Virus record (IMG/VR): IMGVR_UViG_3300025132_000017
Coordinates: 1 to 31,956 of that record
DNA: 31,956 nt
Strand: one strand, 5' to 3'
Source of the DNA: a virus
Shown: piece by piece, positions 1 to 8,509 of the stretch
Layout: each line of letters opens with the position of its first letter
Position numbering within the stretch: the first letter of the stretch is position 1
Translations under genes and position numbers: made by a program
Notes under the pieces: generated by a model
Seen by the model: the letters and a program-made list of their open reading frames with translations, nothing else
What the model was told of the DNA's origin: nothing
Database searches by the model: none

Positions 1-99
1 TTGGTCTGGCTCTTGTGTTGATTCTGTGGTTGTTTCTGTATTCTCTTCTCCACCCACATTTGTATCAACCTCTATTTCAGTTTCTAAGTTCATTTCTAA
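1..99. repeat. Terminal direct repeat (circular assembly overlap), left copy
   Basis: These 99 bases are identical to 31858-31956. An exact 99-base overlap at contig ends is what a de Bruijn assembler leaves on a circular molecule or a circularly permuted phage genome. A single reading frame runs through the overlap from the left end into the right end, which supports true circularity. The non-redundant length is 31,857 bp. Confidence 0.95.
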
Positions 100-1149
100 T
101 TCCATTTCAATCTCCGCCTCTACCTCAATAACATTGATCTCAACCTCAGTTTCAGGCATATCAATACTAACAACTTGAATCTCTTCTATTTCTATTTCTG
201 CAATTTCTATTTCAACAGACTCGTAAGTTATATCTTCGGTCTCAACAGGCTCGAAATCTAAACCAACATCTGTTTCAACTGGGGCATTCGTCTCAAATAT
301 ATCTTCAACAACATCAATAATTTCTTCGGGTGCATCTGTATTTAAGGCAACAAACATTTCAACGCTTGTTATAGTTTGCTCAACAATAGTATTAATAACA
401 TTATATAAAACATTTACTTTTACATCATCAAACATAGGGCCAACGGCCATATTAATATCTCTACCACCAACCTCAATTATGACAGATGTAAGGCTACCAG
501 AAAAATCAAAGCCCCCTGTATATTGGCCATACTGACTGTTTGTTCCACTAGCACTAAGTACATCAGTGCCACTAAATACATTAGTTGTCCCATTTTTTCC
601 TGTGATGTGCATATAAATTGAGTCTTGTGCATCTGGCTTATAAACCTTTATTTCATAGTTAGTTTTGCCTCCATGAGTAAAATTTAGGTCTTGTATGTTT
701 ACTGTATTAATAAAAGTAGTCCCCATGTTAGATACACCCATAGTAGAGGTTGAGTTTCCACTACCAGTAATCATGGCACATTTATCAGTGCCTAGTTGGC
801 CGCAAGTAGAACCAGATGGCATAGTTGCTGAACCCTGACCTCCCCAGTCAATATCCATGTCTCCCTCTTTAGAAGAGACCACATAATCATTATCTCCGTC
901 TAAAATATCGCCTGAGTTTTCATTTGTGACTGTGGTTGTTGTTGTGACAGTAGTTGTTTCAGTTGTTGTATTTATGCCACCATCTTTGAACTCAATAATT
1001 TCAATGCTTGATTCTTCAATAATCTGTTCAATAGTTGGCGTGCAAAGTCCAACTGTATCAGTAGTGCAATCAACAGCTTTACTATAAGAGGGGAACAAGC
1101 ATAAAACTAGCCAAAGTAAAAAAAATCCTCCAACCGCTTGCCTTACCAT
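1..1149 (-). CDS. Large exported Thr/Glu-rich protein, N-terminal part (continues at right end)
   Basis: This is an open frame on the minus strand running off position 1. Because the molecule is circular, it continues at 31857 down to 31366, giving about 546 aa. The N-terminus is a clear signal peptide: MVR, then a hydrophobic stretch over residues 7-20, then SYSKA as a likely signal peptidase I site. A Thr-rich stretch follows at about residues 57-70. A Gly/Ser/Thr-rich domain with Cys pairs (GSTCGQ, DKCAM) covers about residues 95-260. From about residue 280 there is a long alternation of Glu with Val, Ile and Thr. I recall similar exported proteins in marine phages, but the function is unknown. 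An ATG at 1185 would add 12 mostly Lys residues; 1149 was chosen because AGAGA precedes it. It overlaps the upstream 192-aa gene by 68 nt. Confidence 0.85.
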   Translation of the reverse strand, partial: MVRQAVGGFFLLWLVLCLFPSYSKAVDCTTDTVGLCTPTIEQIIEESSIEIIEFKDGGINTTTETTTVTTTTTVTNENSGDILDGDNDYVVSSKEGDMDIDWGGQGSATMPSGSTCGQLGTDKCAMITGSGNSTSTMGVSNMGTTFINTVNIQDLNFTHGGKTNYEIKVYKPDAQDSIYMHITGKNGTTNVFSGTDVLSASGTNSQYGQYTGGFDFSGSLTSVIIEVGGRDINMAVGPMFDDVKVNVLYNVINTIVEQTITSVEMFVALNTDAPEEIIDVVEDIFETNAPVETDVGLDFEPVETEDITYESVEIEIAEIEIEEIQVVSIDMPETEVEINVIEVEAEIEMELEMNLETEIEVDTNVGGEENTETTTESTQEPDQ

Positions 1150-1660
1150 CTTTTTCTCTTTGTTTTTTAATTTTTTCTTTTTCATCTTCTTTCATGCTGG
1201 CAAATATTAAACTGCCATTTGGTATTTTATCTTTGTTTTCTTCCCAACCTTTTCTTGCGTCCTCTCCAATGCTAGCATTATAGGGGCAGTAAGTTCCCGC
1301 ATTCCACATCGCATCAAATACTCTTGCATCAGCACACAATGTAGAAATAGCGGCTACTTTCATACCCATAGCATAGAGAGATCGAGAGAGTTTTATACGT
1401 TCACAGTTTTCGTCTGTTACTGTAATTCCTGATGCAATTCCTAAAATCTGTGTCTGAACACCAGCCGATGCCGCTGTCTTACATACATCAGAATTATTAA
1501 CGACAACACTTGGTGCATTAGCTGTTGGTGGTGTATTGTTAGTGACGACTGTTGATGAAACTGTATTCGTATCTGCCCCAAGAGCAGAGTTCATTAGACC
1601 ATTAAGAAACCAAATTAATATTGATGCTATTATAATTCCTATAATAAAAGGGTTTCTCAT
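1082..1660 (-). CDS. Membrane-anchored Cys-containing protein, function unknown
   Basis: This 192-aa protein has an N-terminal hydrophobic segment (residues 5-20) ending near SALGA, so it is a signal peptide or anchor. A Thr/Val/Asn-rich linker follows, then a domain of about 80 residues with four cysteines (VCKTAAS, ENCERIK, TLCADAR, TYCPYN) that probably folds outside the cytoplasm with disulfides. A Lys/Glu-rich stretch and a C-terminal hydrophobic segment (WRIFFTLASFMLVPLL) complete it, so it may be anchored at both ends. The ENCERIKLSRSLY...KVAAISTLC...VFDAMW pattern resembles proteins I remember from marine phage genomes without assigned function. It sits between the fibre genes and the large exported protein, suggesting an envelope or virion-surface role. 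Confidence 0.8.
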   Translation of the reverse strand: MRNPFIIGIIIASILIWFLNGLMNSALGADTNTVSSTVVTNNTPPTANAPSVVVNNSDVCKTAASAGVQTQILGIASGITVTDENCERIKLSRSLYAMGMKVAAISTLCADARVFDAMWNAGTYCPYNASIGEDARKGWEENKDKIPNGSLIFASMKEDEKEKIKKQREKDGKASGWRIFFTLASFMLVPLL

Positions 1661-1663
1661 TTA

Positions 1664-1966
1664 TCATTCTGGCTTTGGGTATTTAGTTTTAGTTGCTGTT
1701 CTTTTTGCTTGTAAATCAGTAAGTGTATCGCCACCATCTAACAGTGCGTGAATGCAATCGTCATGTGATGGATATTCTGATTGTCTATTTCTTTTCCATT
1801 CTTCGCCATCATACTCTGCTTGTAATTCGTTCATCTTAGTTTCTATGTCAGCTTTAGATATTTCTGATGTTCCATCTAACCATTCTATTTTACAAGTGTT
1901 AATATCATTTCCTGTTACTCCTACTTTAGCATTAGGATTTATTTTTAGTATTGCGTCTATAATCAT
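1664..1966 (-). CDS. Small tail accessory protein (XkdW/chaperone-like)
   Basis: This 100-aa soluble protein has a compact N-terminal half (IEWLDGTSEISKADIETKMNEL) and a C-terminal EYPSHDDCIHALLDGG...LQAKRTATKTKYPKPE pattern. That Tyr-Pro-Ser then KYPKP arrangement is typical of short phage proteins encoded beside tail-fibre genes and often called XkdW-like or fibre-assembly chaperones. The assignment is by recalled pattern only. The start is coupled to the preceding gene by a TAATG overlap at 1966. A role in fibre folding or attachment is inferred from position. Confidence 0.7.
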   Translation of the reverse strand: MIIDAILKINPNAKVGVTGNDINTCKIEWLDGTSEISKADIETKMNELQAEYDGEEWKRNRQSEYPSHDDCIHALLDGGDTLTDLQAKRTATKTKYPKPE

Positions 1967-2469
1967 TATCCCTCTATTTCCATTAATAACATATAACTTT
2001 GCGAACTATCTGGTTGACATTTTGTTGTACCACTATTCGCGGCGTTATTGAATTGTGTTTTGTATGTGACGGCTGAACTAGAAGATGGACTATCTTGAAA
2101 CGAATAGTTAAATGCCATTCCCATATAAATTTCTATAGTAGTTCCAGTATAACCTACTGCTCTAAGAGGTATAGCACCCCCAATATCTGTTGAATCTCTT
2201 AACATTTTAAAATTTGCATGAGATGAACCAATTTTTTGAAATGATTGATTTACAAAAACTACAACTTTGTTTGATGATGAAGATGGAGTAATTGAAGCAG
2301 TTAAAGTGGTATCAATATAGGTACTAGATGTGCATGATGTTATTGTTGCAGTATGAGCTGAAACAACTTGTAAAACTTTCCCAGCACTTACCCCTGTTAA
2401 GTTCGCACCACTAACTGCTGGTAATGCTCCTGTAAGTCCTTGTGTTGCGTTTAATTTTATTAATGCCAT
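1966..2469 (-). CDS. Short tail fibre / receptor-binding-like protein
   Basis: This 167-aa protein begins with a low-complexity adaptor (TGALPAVSGANLTGVSAGKVLQVV), a pattern common at the N-terminus of short phage fibres. Beta-rich, Ser/Thr-rich sequence follows (TLTASITPSSSSNKVVVFVNQ), ending in SYMLLMEIEG. This fits a small trimeric fibre tip or accessory fibre exposed on the virion. It lies in the run of fibre genes downstream of the gpJ-like tip protein and overlaps the next gene by TAATG. The receptor is unknown. An SD-like AGGA lies upstream of the ATG. Confidence 0.75.
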   Translation of the reverse strand: MALIKLNATQGLTGALPAVSGANLTGVSAGKVLQVVSAHTATITSCTSSTYIDTTLTASITPSSSSNKVVVFVNQSFQKIGSSHANFKMLRDSTDIGGAIPLRAVGYTGTTIEIYMGMAFNYSFQDSPSSSSAVTYKTQFNNAANSGTTKCQPDSSQSYMLLMEIEG

Positions 2470-2472
2470 AAT

Positions 2473-2811
2473 TTAATCCTTTGGGTTATCCGATCTTACC
2501 TTATCACAGTGATCTTTGAAAGTTGTTGTTCCGTCTTTTTGATCTTTGTAAATCATTTCCATTTGTGATTGCCATGAACCATATTGAGTTTGTCTTGTTG
2601 CATCTATACCATCATTTGTTTCAGCAGTGTCGCCAGCAGAATCATAACTATTTAATTGACTATCAGTTGGTTTATCTAAACCATCTACTGACCATGTATG
2701 GATATAATCGCCTGAGCCATCATTTTCTAAAACTATATTATCTTTTTCAGCCTCCCAAGTCTTTGAGTTAGCCTCTAAAAAAAGTTTTGTTTTTGTAAAA
2801 AGTGTAGCCAT
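2473..2811 (-). CDS. Small acidic tail accessory protein
   Basis: This 112-aa acidic, soluble protein has no signal peptide or membrane segment. The middle reads GLDKPTDSQLNSYDSAG, resembling short phage tail accessory proteins with a KP...QL motif (chaperone-like, DUF4376 type). The C-terminus is charged (DHCDKVRSDNPKD). It sits between the C1q-like fibre gene and a short fibre gene, so a role in fibre assembly or attachment is the simplest inference. No enzymatic motif is visible. Confidence 0.65.
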   Translation of the reverse strand: MATLFTKTKLFLEANSKTWEAEKDNIVLENDGSGDYIHTWSVDGLDKPTDSQLNSYDSAGDTAETNDGIDATRQTQYGSWQSQMEMIYKDQKDGTTTFKDHCDKVRSDNPKD

Positions 2812-2812
2812 A

Positions 2813-3778
2813 TTAGACTCCTCCTAATTTAAATGCAGAAAATTCAGTATTTTCAATTTGAGCACCTGTATTGAGATTACCACCCGAACCTTGATAAATC
2901 CATAACTCATAATAATCACTTGAACTTGTGTGATTAATAATTCTAACACCCCCTGTAAGCCATTCTGCTGTCGGCTGGGTATCTGCTAGTGTTATATAGG
3001 TACTTCCATTTTTTCTTAATTGTACCCAAACTTCATCATCTGACGCTTGAAGTCTTGTATATCCAGCAACTAAATATTTTCCTGTTGTTTGTGGCGACCA
3101 TCTATAATTAGTACTATGGTCAAATTCCCCAGCAGTATCATAAGTTTCAGCATTAAAATTTAATTTTGTGTGAGTGCCTGTTGATATTGTTTGTGCGGCA
3201 TTCATATAAGCTGAAAAAGATGGTGCATTTCCTCCAGCAGATGCCCAAGTTAAAACACCAGAGCCATTTGTTTGCAAAAATTCTTCATTGTTTCCATCTG
3301 TTGTTGGAAAAGTTAAAGTGTATGAAGCACCAGCACTGTGGGCTGGGGATTTTAATTTAATACCATGACTGTTTTGTGAGCAATTAAGTTGTAGTGTTCC
3401 GTCAGTAGTACCATCGCCTTTGATCTGTAAACCAGCGGCAGATGATGTTGATACAAAATTAGTTTTAGCATTTGTTACTGTTGCATCAGAGGGAACTCCC
3501 AAGTCGAGTACATTCCCATATACCATTATGAAATCAATACTATCTGATGATGATAAAGTTCCTGATGATGGTATGAAAGTTATAGTTGAACCAGATATTG
3601 AAAAAGATGTTGAGGGACTCTGAATTACACCATTCAAACTTACCAAACAATGATTCGGTGATTCTGGCGAGAATGCTACTGAATCTAATGTAAGATTGTA
3701 TGTGTTTGTTGAACTCGTACTAATCGCATCAAGTTTAACGAAATTTCCAATAGTGGGTTGTTTACCTATAAATGCCAC
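2813..3778 (-). CDS. Tail fibre with C1q-like C-terminal domain
   Basis: This 321-aa protein uses a GTG start with AAGGA eight bases upstream. The N-terminus (AFIGKQPTIGNFVKLDAI) is the kind of adaptor seen in marine phage fibres. A beta-rich middle (SLNGVIQSP, FIPSSGTLSSSDSIDFIMVYG) and a shaft carrying AGASYTLTFPTTDG and EEFLQTNGSGVLTW follow. The last 130 residues (SFSAYMNAAQTISTG, KLNFNAETYDTAGEFD, YRWSPQTTGKYLVAGYTR, VQLRKNGS) match the strand order of the C1q/TNF jelly-roll used by many phage fibres as a trimeric receptor-binding head. I judge it the main host-recognition fibre; the receptor is unknown. Confidence 0.8.
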   Translation of the reverse strand: MAFIGKQPTIGNFVKLDAISTSSTNTYNLTLDSVAFSPESPNHCLVSLNGVIQSPSTSFSISGSTITFIPSSGTLSSSDSIDFIMVYGNVLDLGVPSDATVTNAKTNFVSTSSAAGLQIKGDGTTDGTLQLNCSQNSHGIKLKSPAHSAGASYTLTFPTTDGNNEEFLQTNGSGVLTWASAGGNAPSFSAYMNAAQTISTGTHTKLNFNAETYDTAGEFDHSTNYRWSPQTTGKYLVAGYTRLQASDDEVWVQLRKNGSTYITLADTQPTAEWLTGGVRIINHTSSSDYYELWIYQGSGGNLNTGAQIENTEFSAFKLGGV

Positions 3779-3784
3779 TTTTTA

Positions 3785-4066
3785 TTATCCTTTATTTGCT
3801 ATTAATGTATTTTTCCAAGAAAGTTTTATTGCATCTGTCCATACTGCATTACAAACAGCTTGAACTTCAGAAGATTCTCCAGAAATATCAGTATCTATAA
3901 AATCATCATTATCATCTATTGTCCCACAATTTAAAGCGTGTCTATGGTACTTTCTTGATAATTCTTGGTTATCTTCCATAACTACTGTATCTGTTCTTAC
4001 TTGAACTGATTTGTATTTTCCGACCACTTCGATTTTACCAATCTGTGTCTCTTTAGTTATTGCCAT
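3785..4066 (-). CDS. Small conserved tail-module protein
   Basis: This 93-aa protein begins AITKETQIGKIEVVGKYKSVQVRTDTVV and continues EDNQELSRKYHRHALNCG. I recall this pattern from many marine phage tail modules, where the function is unassigned. It has no membrane segment. The conserved aromatic-rich C-terminus (CNAVWTDAIKLSW) suggests a small folded adaptor. It has its own SD (AAAGGAG) before ATG and lies between two fibre genes, so a structural or fibre-attachment role is inferred. Confidence 0.7.
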   Translation of the reverse strand: MAITKETQIGKIEVVGKYKSVQVRTDTVVMEDNQELSRKYHRHALNCGTIDDNDDFIDTDISGESSEVQAVCNAVWTDAIKLSWKNTLIANKG

Positions 4067-4090
4067 GTTATGACTCCTTTGTTGTTAATA

Positions 4091-4777
4091 TTAAGCATCT
4101 GTAAAATATGTTATATTTACTAATAATCTTGAAGTTCCAATATTTGCTAATGAAATATCTGCTTTATTAGAACCAATATCTTTTTGTAAAAAAATTCTCG
4201 TGTTTAAATAATCTCCATAAATTTGTGCTATTAAATTTGTTCCTGATAAATCTGTACTCCAATTATCGTCGCCACCAATAGTCCCTACATAACGACTAGA
4301 TGTTGGTGTATTAGATGCGGCAAAAGGTACTCCAGTAATATCAGCACCTCCACTACCACCTCCAAGACTACTAATACTTATGTTACACGCTAAAGTAACA
4401 AGTCGTCCAATTTTTGTATAACTGCCTTGTTGTCCATTTGTGTTAAAACTAGCAGAACCAGCGTTTGCAAATGCTGGTGTCCATGTTCCCTCTTCGTAAT
4501 CATTCAATAAATTTGCGGCTGTTGCAGAATTAACTCCTAAATAAATTCCATAAGACGCATTACTAGGTAATAAATTACCTGAATTTTCTGACCAATTATC
4601 TAAACCACCACCAACTAAACTTGCGTCTAATCTTTTTAAGACTCCAGCATCACTAATTAAAAATTCATCTGTATCTGCTGGTGCTTGTGTTAAAGCTGTT
4701 TGACCACTAATAACTGTTGAGTCAAGATCACTAGCTACAACTGGTTTGTTTGCTGGTTTAGAACCTATATAAGACAA
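4091..4777 (-). CDS. Tail fibre protein with GTWTP-type beta domain
   Basis: This 228-aa protein uses a TTG start supported by AGGAG about six bases upstream. The N-terminal segment (SYIGSKPANKPVVASDLD) resembles the adaptor of the C1q-like fibre and is followed by TDEFLISDAGVLKRLDASLVGG. The central NDYEEGTWTPAF followed by GSYTKIGRLVTLACNISISS is a widespread phage fibre/appendage pattern. It probably forms a second short fibre or a shaft component on the same baseplate hub. The receptor cannot be read from sequence. Confidence 0.75.
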   Translation of the reverse strand: MSYIGSKPANKPVVASDLDSTVISGQTALTQAPADTDEFLISDAGVLKRLDASLVGGGLDNWSENSGNLLPSNASYGIYLGVNSATAANLLNDYEEGTWTPAFANAGSASFNTNGQQGSYTKIGRLVTLACNISISSLGGGSGGADITGVPFAASNTPTSSRYVGTIGGDDNWSTDLSGTNLIAQIYGDYLNTRIFLQKDIGSNKADISLANIGTSRLLVNITYFTDA

Positions 4778-4786
4778 TTACAACTC

Positions 4787-5137
4787 CTATGTTATCTCTA
4801 ATATACTTAATGTTGCGTCTATCTTTGCGGCAACGGAACAATCAATTTGTAAAACATCAGTAGCTTGAACTACATATTTTCCGCCCGTTAAAACCTCTAA
4901 TGATGCCCCTTGTGGTATGCTTACATCTTTGATTAACAAAACATCTTCATTGGTTTCTGTATCTGATGTATTTGAAACTAATTTTACTGATGCAGTCACA
5001 GCAGTTGTGTGAACATTACAAAGAGTTAATCCAATAACGATAGTTTGAGTTGAAGCTGGGCCAGTATATAAAGTTAAAAAAGTTCCCGCACTGGCTGGCA
5101 TCGCCGCATTTGTTTTTACCTTAAAAGTGTTTGCCAA
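4787..5137 (-). CDS. Small beta-rich tail-associated protein
   Basis: This 116-aa protein starts with TTG, preceded by GGGGGA four bases away. It is almost entirely alternating beta-like sequence (FLTLYTGPASTQTIVIGLTL, ASVKLVSNTSD, DVLQIDCSVAAKIDATLSILE). I recall similar short proteins beside fibre genes in marine phages. The composition fits an Ig-like or jelly-roll decoration or adaptor. No signal peptide or catalytic motif is visible, and the function is inferred only from location. Confidence 0.7.
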   Translation of the reverse strand: MANTFKVKTNAAMPASAGTFLTLYTGPASTQTIVIGLTLCNVHTTAVTASVKLVSNTSDTETNEDVLLIKDVSIPQGASLEVLTGGKYVVQATDVLQIDCSVAAKIDATLSILEIT

Positions 5138-5147
5138 TGTTTCCCCC

Positions 5148-5462
5148 TTATCCTAAAGCAATACTTAGAGCCGCCGCCTGTGGGTCTGTTTCTGAAATAG
5201 TACCCGTCACTGACATTGTGCTTGTGATTGCATTACTTGTAATATTAATTGATAATATTTCAATATTATCTGTTCCGTCGTTCATCTTTAATTTTAAAAA
5301 ACCTGATGTCCCTGTATCTACCCATAGTGTCCCAGCCGCAACCGAACTAGGTGCTGAACTCCCACTGTGTTGAGAATTTAAAGCTGTTAAAATATTATTA
5401 AGTTCAGTACGAAATGCACTGAAACCTTGATTCGCTAAACTTACATCTGATACCTGAGCCAT
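5148..5462 (-). CDS. Tail fibre adaptor-like protein
   Basis: This 104-aa protein opens with VSLANQGFSAFRTELNNILTALNSQHSG, a helical adaptor commonly seen directly downstream of the tail tip gene in marine phages. It continues SSAPSSVAAGTLWVDT...LKLKMNDGTDN, a short beta region that in longer homologues reads as a fibre head. It is likely a trimeric linker joining the tip protein to the side fibres. Its position immediately after the gpJ-like gene fits that reading. Confidence 0.72.
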   Translation of the reverse strand: MAQVSDVSLANQGFSAFRTELNNILTALNSQHSGSSAPSSVAAGTLWVDTGTSGFLKLKMNDGTDNIEILSINITSNAITSTMSVTGTISETDPQAAALSIALG

Positions 5463-5485
5463 AATAAATCTATATCCTTTCTTGT

Positions 5486-8400
5486 TTAACTTTGCAACCC
5501 GAAACCTTTAGCAATATAATCAAAAGTTCTATCGACAGCCGCACCGCTAGAATTTACAAAAGCAATACTGAAACCATTAACAGTTTTTGAACTGATTGTA
5601 AATGTATCTCCCGTAGCCATATTTTGAGCCGCTATACCTAAAGCTGGCACTTCAAAAAATGGATTTGTAAATGCAACTGTTTTAGAACCTGACGATGTTG
5701 CTAAGTTACTTTCAGCAAAAGTTCTTTCTTCAATATTTAATTTAATAGCTATTGTTTTAACATTACTAGAGGTTTGGTCATCATCGTTAGTAAGTTTCAA
5801 TCTAAACTTTGCAAACTTAAATTTAAAAGTAGCAGATTGGGTTATATCTACAAAGTTAGTACAATTAGCTAAAGATGTTGTTGAGGTTGCTATTTGTACT
5901 CTGTGAAAAGCGTGTAATTGTTCAGTCCCATCAAACGGGGCTTTAGCAGAGTCAAAGAATAAAGAACCTCTACCATTATCAAACAAATCATAAGGGTTTT
6001 CTGCATCAAGCGTAATACTAGGCACGACATCGCCATCATATATTTGCGATAAAGATATAGAGTTTGAAAAATTATAAAAACCTTTTGCGTCTCTATTTGT
6101 ATTGTTTTTATTAGGATTTGAGGTTGTATCTGTACCACCTAACTCAAAATCTCCACTTGGGCTGTCAAAATTACCAACTGTTTCATCAAAATTTGTTACT
6201 GTATCTAGCGTTAAAATTGTGTCTCCAGATGGGTCTATTTTTACAGCTAGTGGTAAAGTTCCGTCCATCTGATCTGCCGCTGTAAATACATCAGGTGTTT
6301 CAGTAAAACTAGAAACTGTTTTATAGGCTTGTATGCCAGAAATATTTGTAGTTACGATTGTTTCGGTTGCAGAACTATTGCCGTTTTTATCAACCGCTTT
6401 TATAAGATAGCTACCGACCCTTGCTGGAACTATTGCCGAATCGCATTTTCTTCTTGGACATCTAACTAAATTAGTTGAGTTATTCCATACAGAACCAGTA
6501 AGTACATCTTGAAATCTTATGTCATAAAAAGAAATATCTAAATCACTGTTTTGGCTTGGTGGAGTCCAAGTTAATTTCATGTGGTGTGAGCCGTGCATTT
6601 CAACTGCAAAATCTTCCACATTTGAGGGTACTTCTACACCTCCAACAATCTTACGAGTTGCAGATACAAATGTTGACTTGGCATTAATAGTATTTACGGC
6701 CCTTACTCTTATTTGATAAGTGGCCTCATCTATTACGTTTAAGTGTTGGTAACTTAATATTTTTCCAGTTGCAATTTCTCTAAACGAATCACTTACAGCA
6801 TTTCCGTTGGGGTCTAATGTCTGTTTTATTTGAACTTCATAATTTTCAACAAATTTATCTGGCGATGCACCAACAGATATTAATAATCTTGTTATTACAA
6901 TTCCGTCTGCATATTCAATTAACTCATCATCTAAAGTAACACTAGCTGGTGGTTGGACACTAAATGGGTTTGGCAAAGTCGTATCTGGTATTGTTGCGGG
7001 TGCTACCTGAGTACCAAAAGCATAGTAACTATCTTGATGCTCTGATAACTGCAAAGTAATTGTGTGATCTGTATTTATAGTCATTCCTTGAATACGGAAA
7101 GGTTTTGCCGAGAAACTTGGCGTAGCATGGGTTATATTAACAATATCTCCAATAGCTAAATCTAAGGCAGTACCATCACATTTGAGTGAAACATCTAAAC
7201 TTGATCTTGACCTACGCAGTATAATCTCTGCAAGTTCTTGGGCCTGATGTTGATTTACAATCATAGGGAAATCAAACTTACCCTCTAATAATATGCCCCC
7301 ATCTGCTGTTTTCATGTTGCTATGTGTATCTGCACTTGCAAGTCCTGTTTCGTCCACAGGGGGAAACTGTGCGGTATCTGATTGATAATTTTTCGATGGG
7401 TTAGTGAAATTTACGATCACACGATTATAACGAGAATTTTTGTTTTTACTTGATACATTTATTCCACCTATAATATTATCTTCGGTTAGTGTAACGCTTG
7501 CACTACCAGATGTTTCAACTAATACTTTATACTTACCAGCAGTGAAATTTAAGTATGATCTAGTTCCTTTTACAAAGTCAGCTACAAGATCAATAGATTT
7601 TTTTGATGTATCTACGACTGGGTGGCTATCTAATAAATCAATCTGACTTGCACCACTAAAAGGTGTAATATTAGCATCAACGACATCGCCAGCAGTTTGC
7701 CAGTCTGCAAAGTTACTATCAAAATAACTGTCTGCAATACCCATACCAAATCTTTCGTTTCTTAAATAATCTAGCATTTGATAAATACCATTATCTGAAT
7801 ATTCCCAAGTAGTGCTATCGCCTTTTCTGTGAGAACCAGAACCACCAGTAACAGTGCTGTCTAAGTTAGGATTGTAAACTTTTCTACCTTTAACTATTGC
7901 TGTAACTTGGGGTATAGAACCAAAGGCATCTGAGTTCCATTTAAATTTAAGTGCTATATATGCAAGCCCTCTAAGTCTATGGTTTGATGTCCATGATGAT
8001 AAACCTGATAATAAACTTGATGCACTTTGCGAATCAGTTCCATAGTGAGGTTCAACAGTAATTAAACTTTCAGCACTCGAATCATCATCTGGTGCTTTAA
8101 AATAGTTTGCATCAGAACTAGCAACTGTTCTTTGAGTGTTGTCTGCCAAGTCGCCACTAAAAGTTACCTCGTTATCATTAATAAATATTTTAGTTATATC
8201 GTCTATTTCTCCCTCAGATAACACTATGGCTAAATATAGAAATTCGTTGTCAGTCCCCGAAGTTTCTACAAAAATTACATTCCCCCCTACCTTTCTTGTT
8301 CCGTAAACTATTGGTATGCTTGCATTTGCACTAATTTTATTAACTAAAACACCTCTAGCATTTAAGTCTGGCTGATTACCACCAAAGTCAGGTATTTCAG

Positions 8401-8509
8401 GAATAGGATTTAGCCAGCTAATAACATCGACTACAAGATCAACAACAAAATCTACAACGTCTGAAATAACGTCTAATGCGTCATCTATAATATCGCCTGG
8501 GTCACACAT
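5486..8509 (-). CDS. Tail tip / host specificity protein (gpJ-like)
   Basis: This is a central tail-tip protein, about 1007 aa from the ATG at 8509. That start is chosen over 8542 because GGAGGT lies seven bases upstream. The N-terminus is hydrophobic and acidic (DIIDDALDVISDVVDFVV), then NARGVLVNKISANASIPIVYGTRKVGG begins the lambda gpJ-like core. Phrases such as GEIDDITKIFINDNEV, LRGLAYIALKFKWN and NERFGMG match that family. Two fibronectin III-like segments lie roughly at residues 510-720 (TYQIRVRAVNTIN; MKLTWTPPSQ). A beta-rich C-terminus (FNFSNSISLSQIYDGD; AFTNPFFEVPALGI) may contact the host or anchor the fibre adaptors downstream. The gene overlaps the GNAT gene's end by 8 nt. Confidence 0.88.
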   Translation of the reverse strand: MCDPGDIIDDALDVISDVVDFVVDLVVDVISWLNPIPEIPDFGGNQPDLNARGVLVNKISANASIPIVYGTRKVGGNVIFVETSGTDNEFLYLAIVLSEGEIDDITKIFINDNEVTFSGDLADNTQRTVASSDANYFKAPDDDSSAESLITVEPHYGTDSQSASSLLSGLSSWTSNHRLRGLAYIALKFKWNSDAFGSIPQVTAIVKGRKVYNPNLDSTVTGGSGSHRKGDSTTWEYSDNGIYQMLDYLRNERFGMGIADSYFDSNFADWQTAGDVVDANITPFSGASQIDLLDSHPVVDTSKKSIDLVADFVKGTRSYLNFTAGKYKVLVETSGSASVTLTEDNIIGGINVSSKNKNSRYNRVIVNFTNPSKNYQSDTAQFPPVDETGLASADTHSNMKTADGGILLEGKFDFPMIVNQHQAQELAEIILRRSRSSLDVSLKCDGTALDLAIGDIVNITHATPSFSAKPFRIQGMTINTDHTITLQLSEHQDSYYAFGTQVAPATIPDTTLPNPFSVQPPASVTLDDELIEYADGIVITRLLISVGASPDKFVENYEVQIKQTLDPNGNAVSDSFREIATGKILSYQHLNVIDEATYQIRVRAVNTINAKSTFVSATRKIVGGVEVPSNVEDFAVEMHGSHHMKLTWTPPSQNSDLDISFYDIRFQDVLTGSVWNNSTNLVRCPRRKCDSAIVPARVGSYLIKAVDKNGNSSATETIVTTNISGIQAYKTVSSFTETPDVFTAADQMDGTLPLAVKIDPSGDTILTLDTVTNFDETVGNFDSPSGDFELGGTDTTSNPNKNNTNRDAKGFYNFSNSISLSQIYDGDVVPSITLDAENPYDLFDNGRGSLFFDSAKAPFDGTEQLHAFHRVQIATSTTSLANCTNFVDITQSATFKFKFAKFRLKLTNDDDQTSSNVKTIAIKLNIEERTFAESNLATSSGSKTVAFTNPFFEVPALGIAAQNMATGDTFTISSKTVNGFSIAFVNSSGAAVDRTFDYIAKGFGLQS

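Noticed and set aside
1-99. True short terminal repeat of a T7-like linear genome
   Set aside because: Ninety-nine bases equals a common assembler k-mer and a gene runs unbroken through it, so a circular-assembly overlap is simpler.
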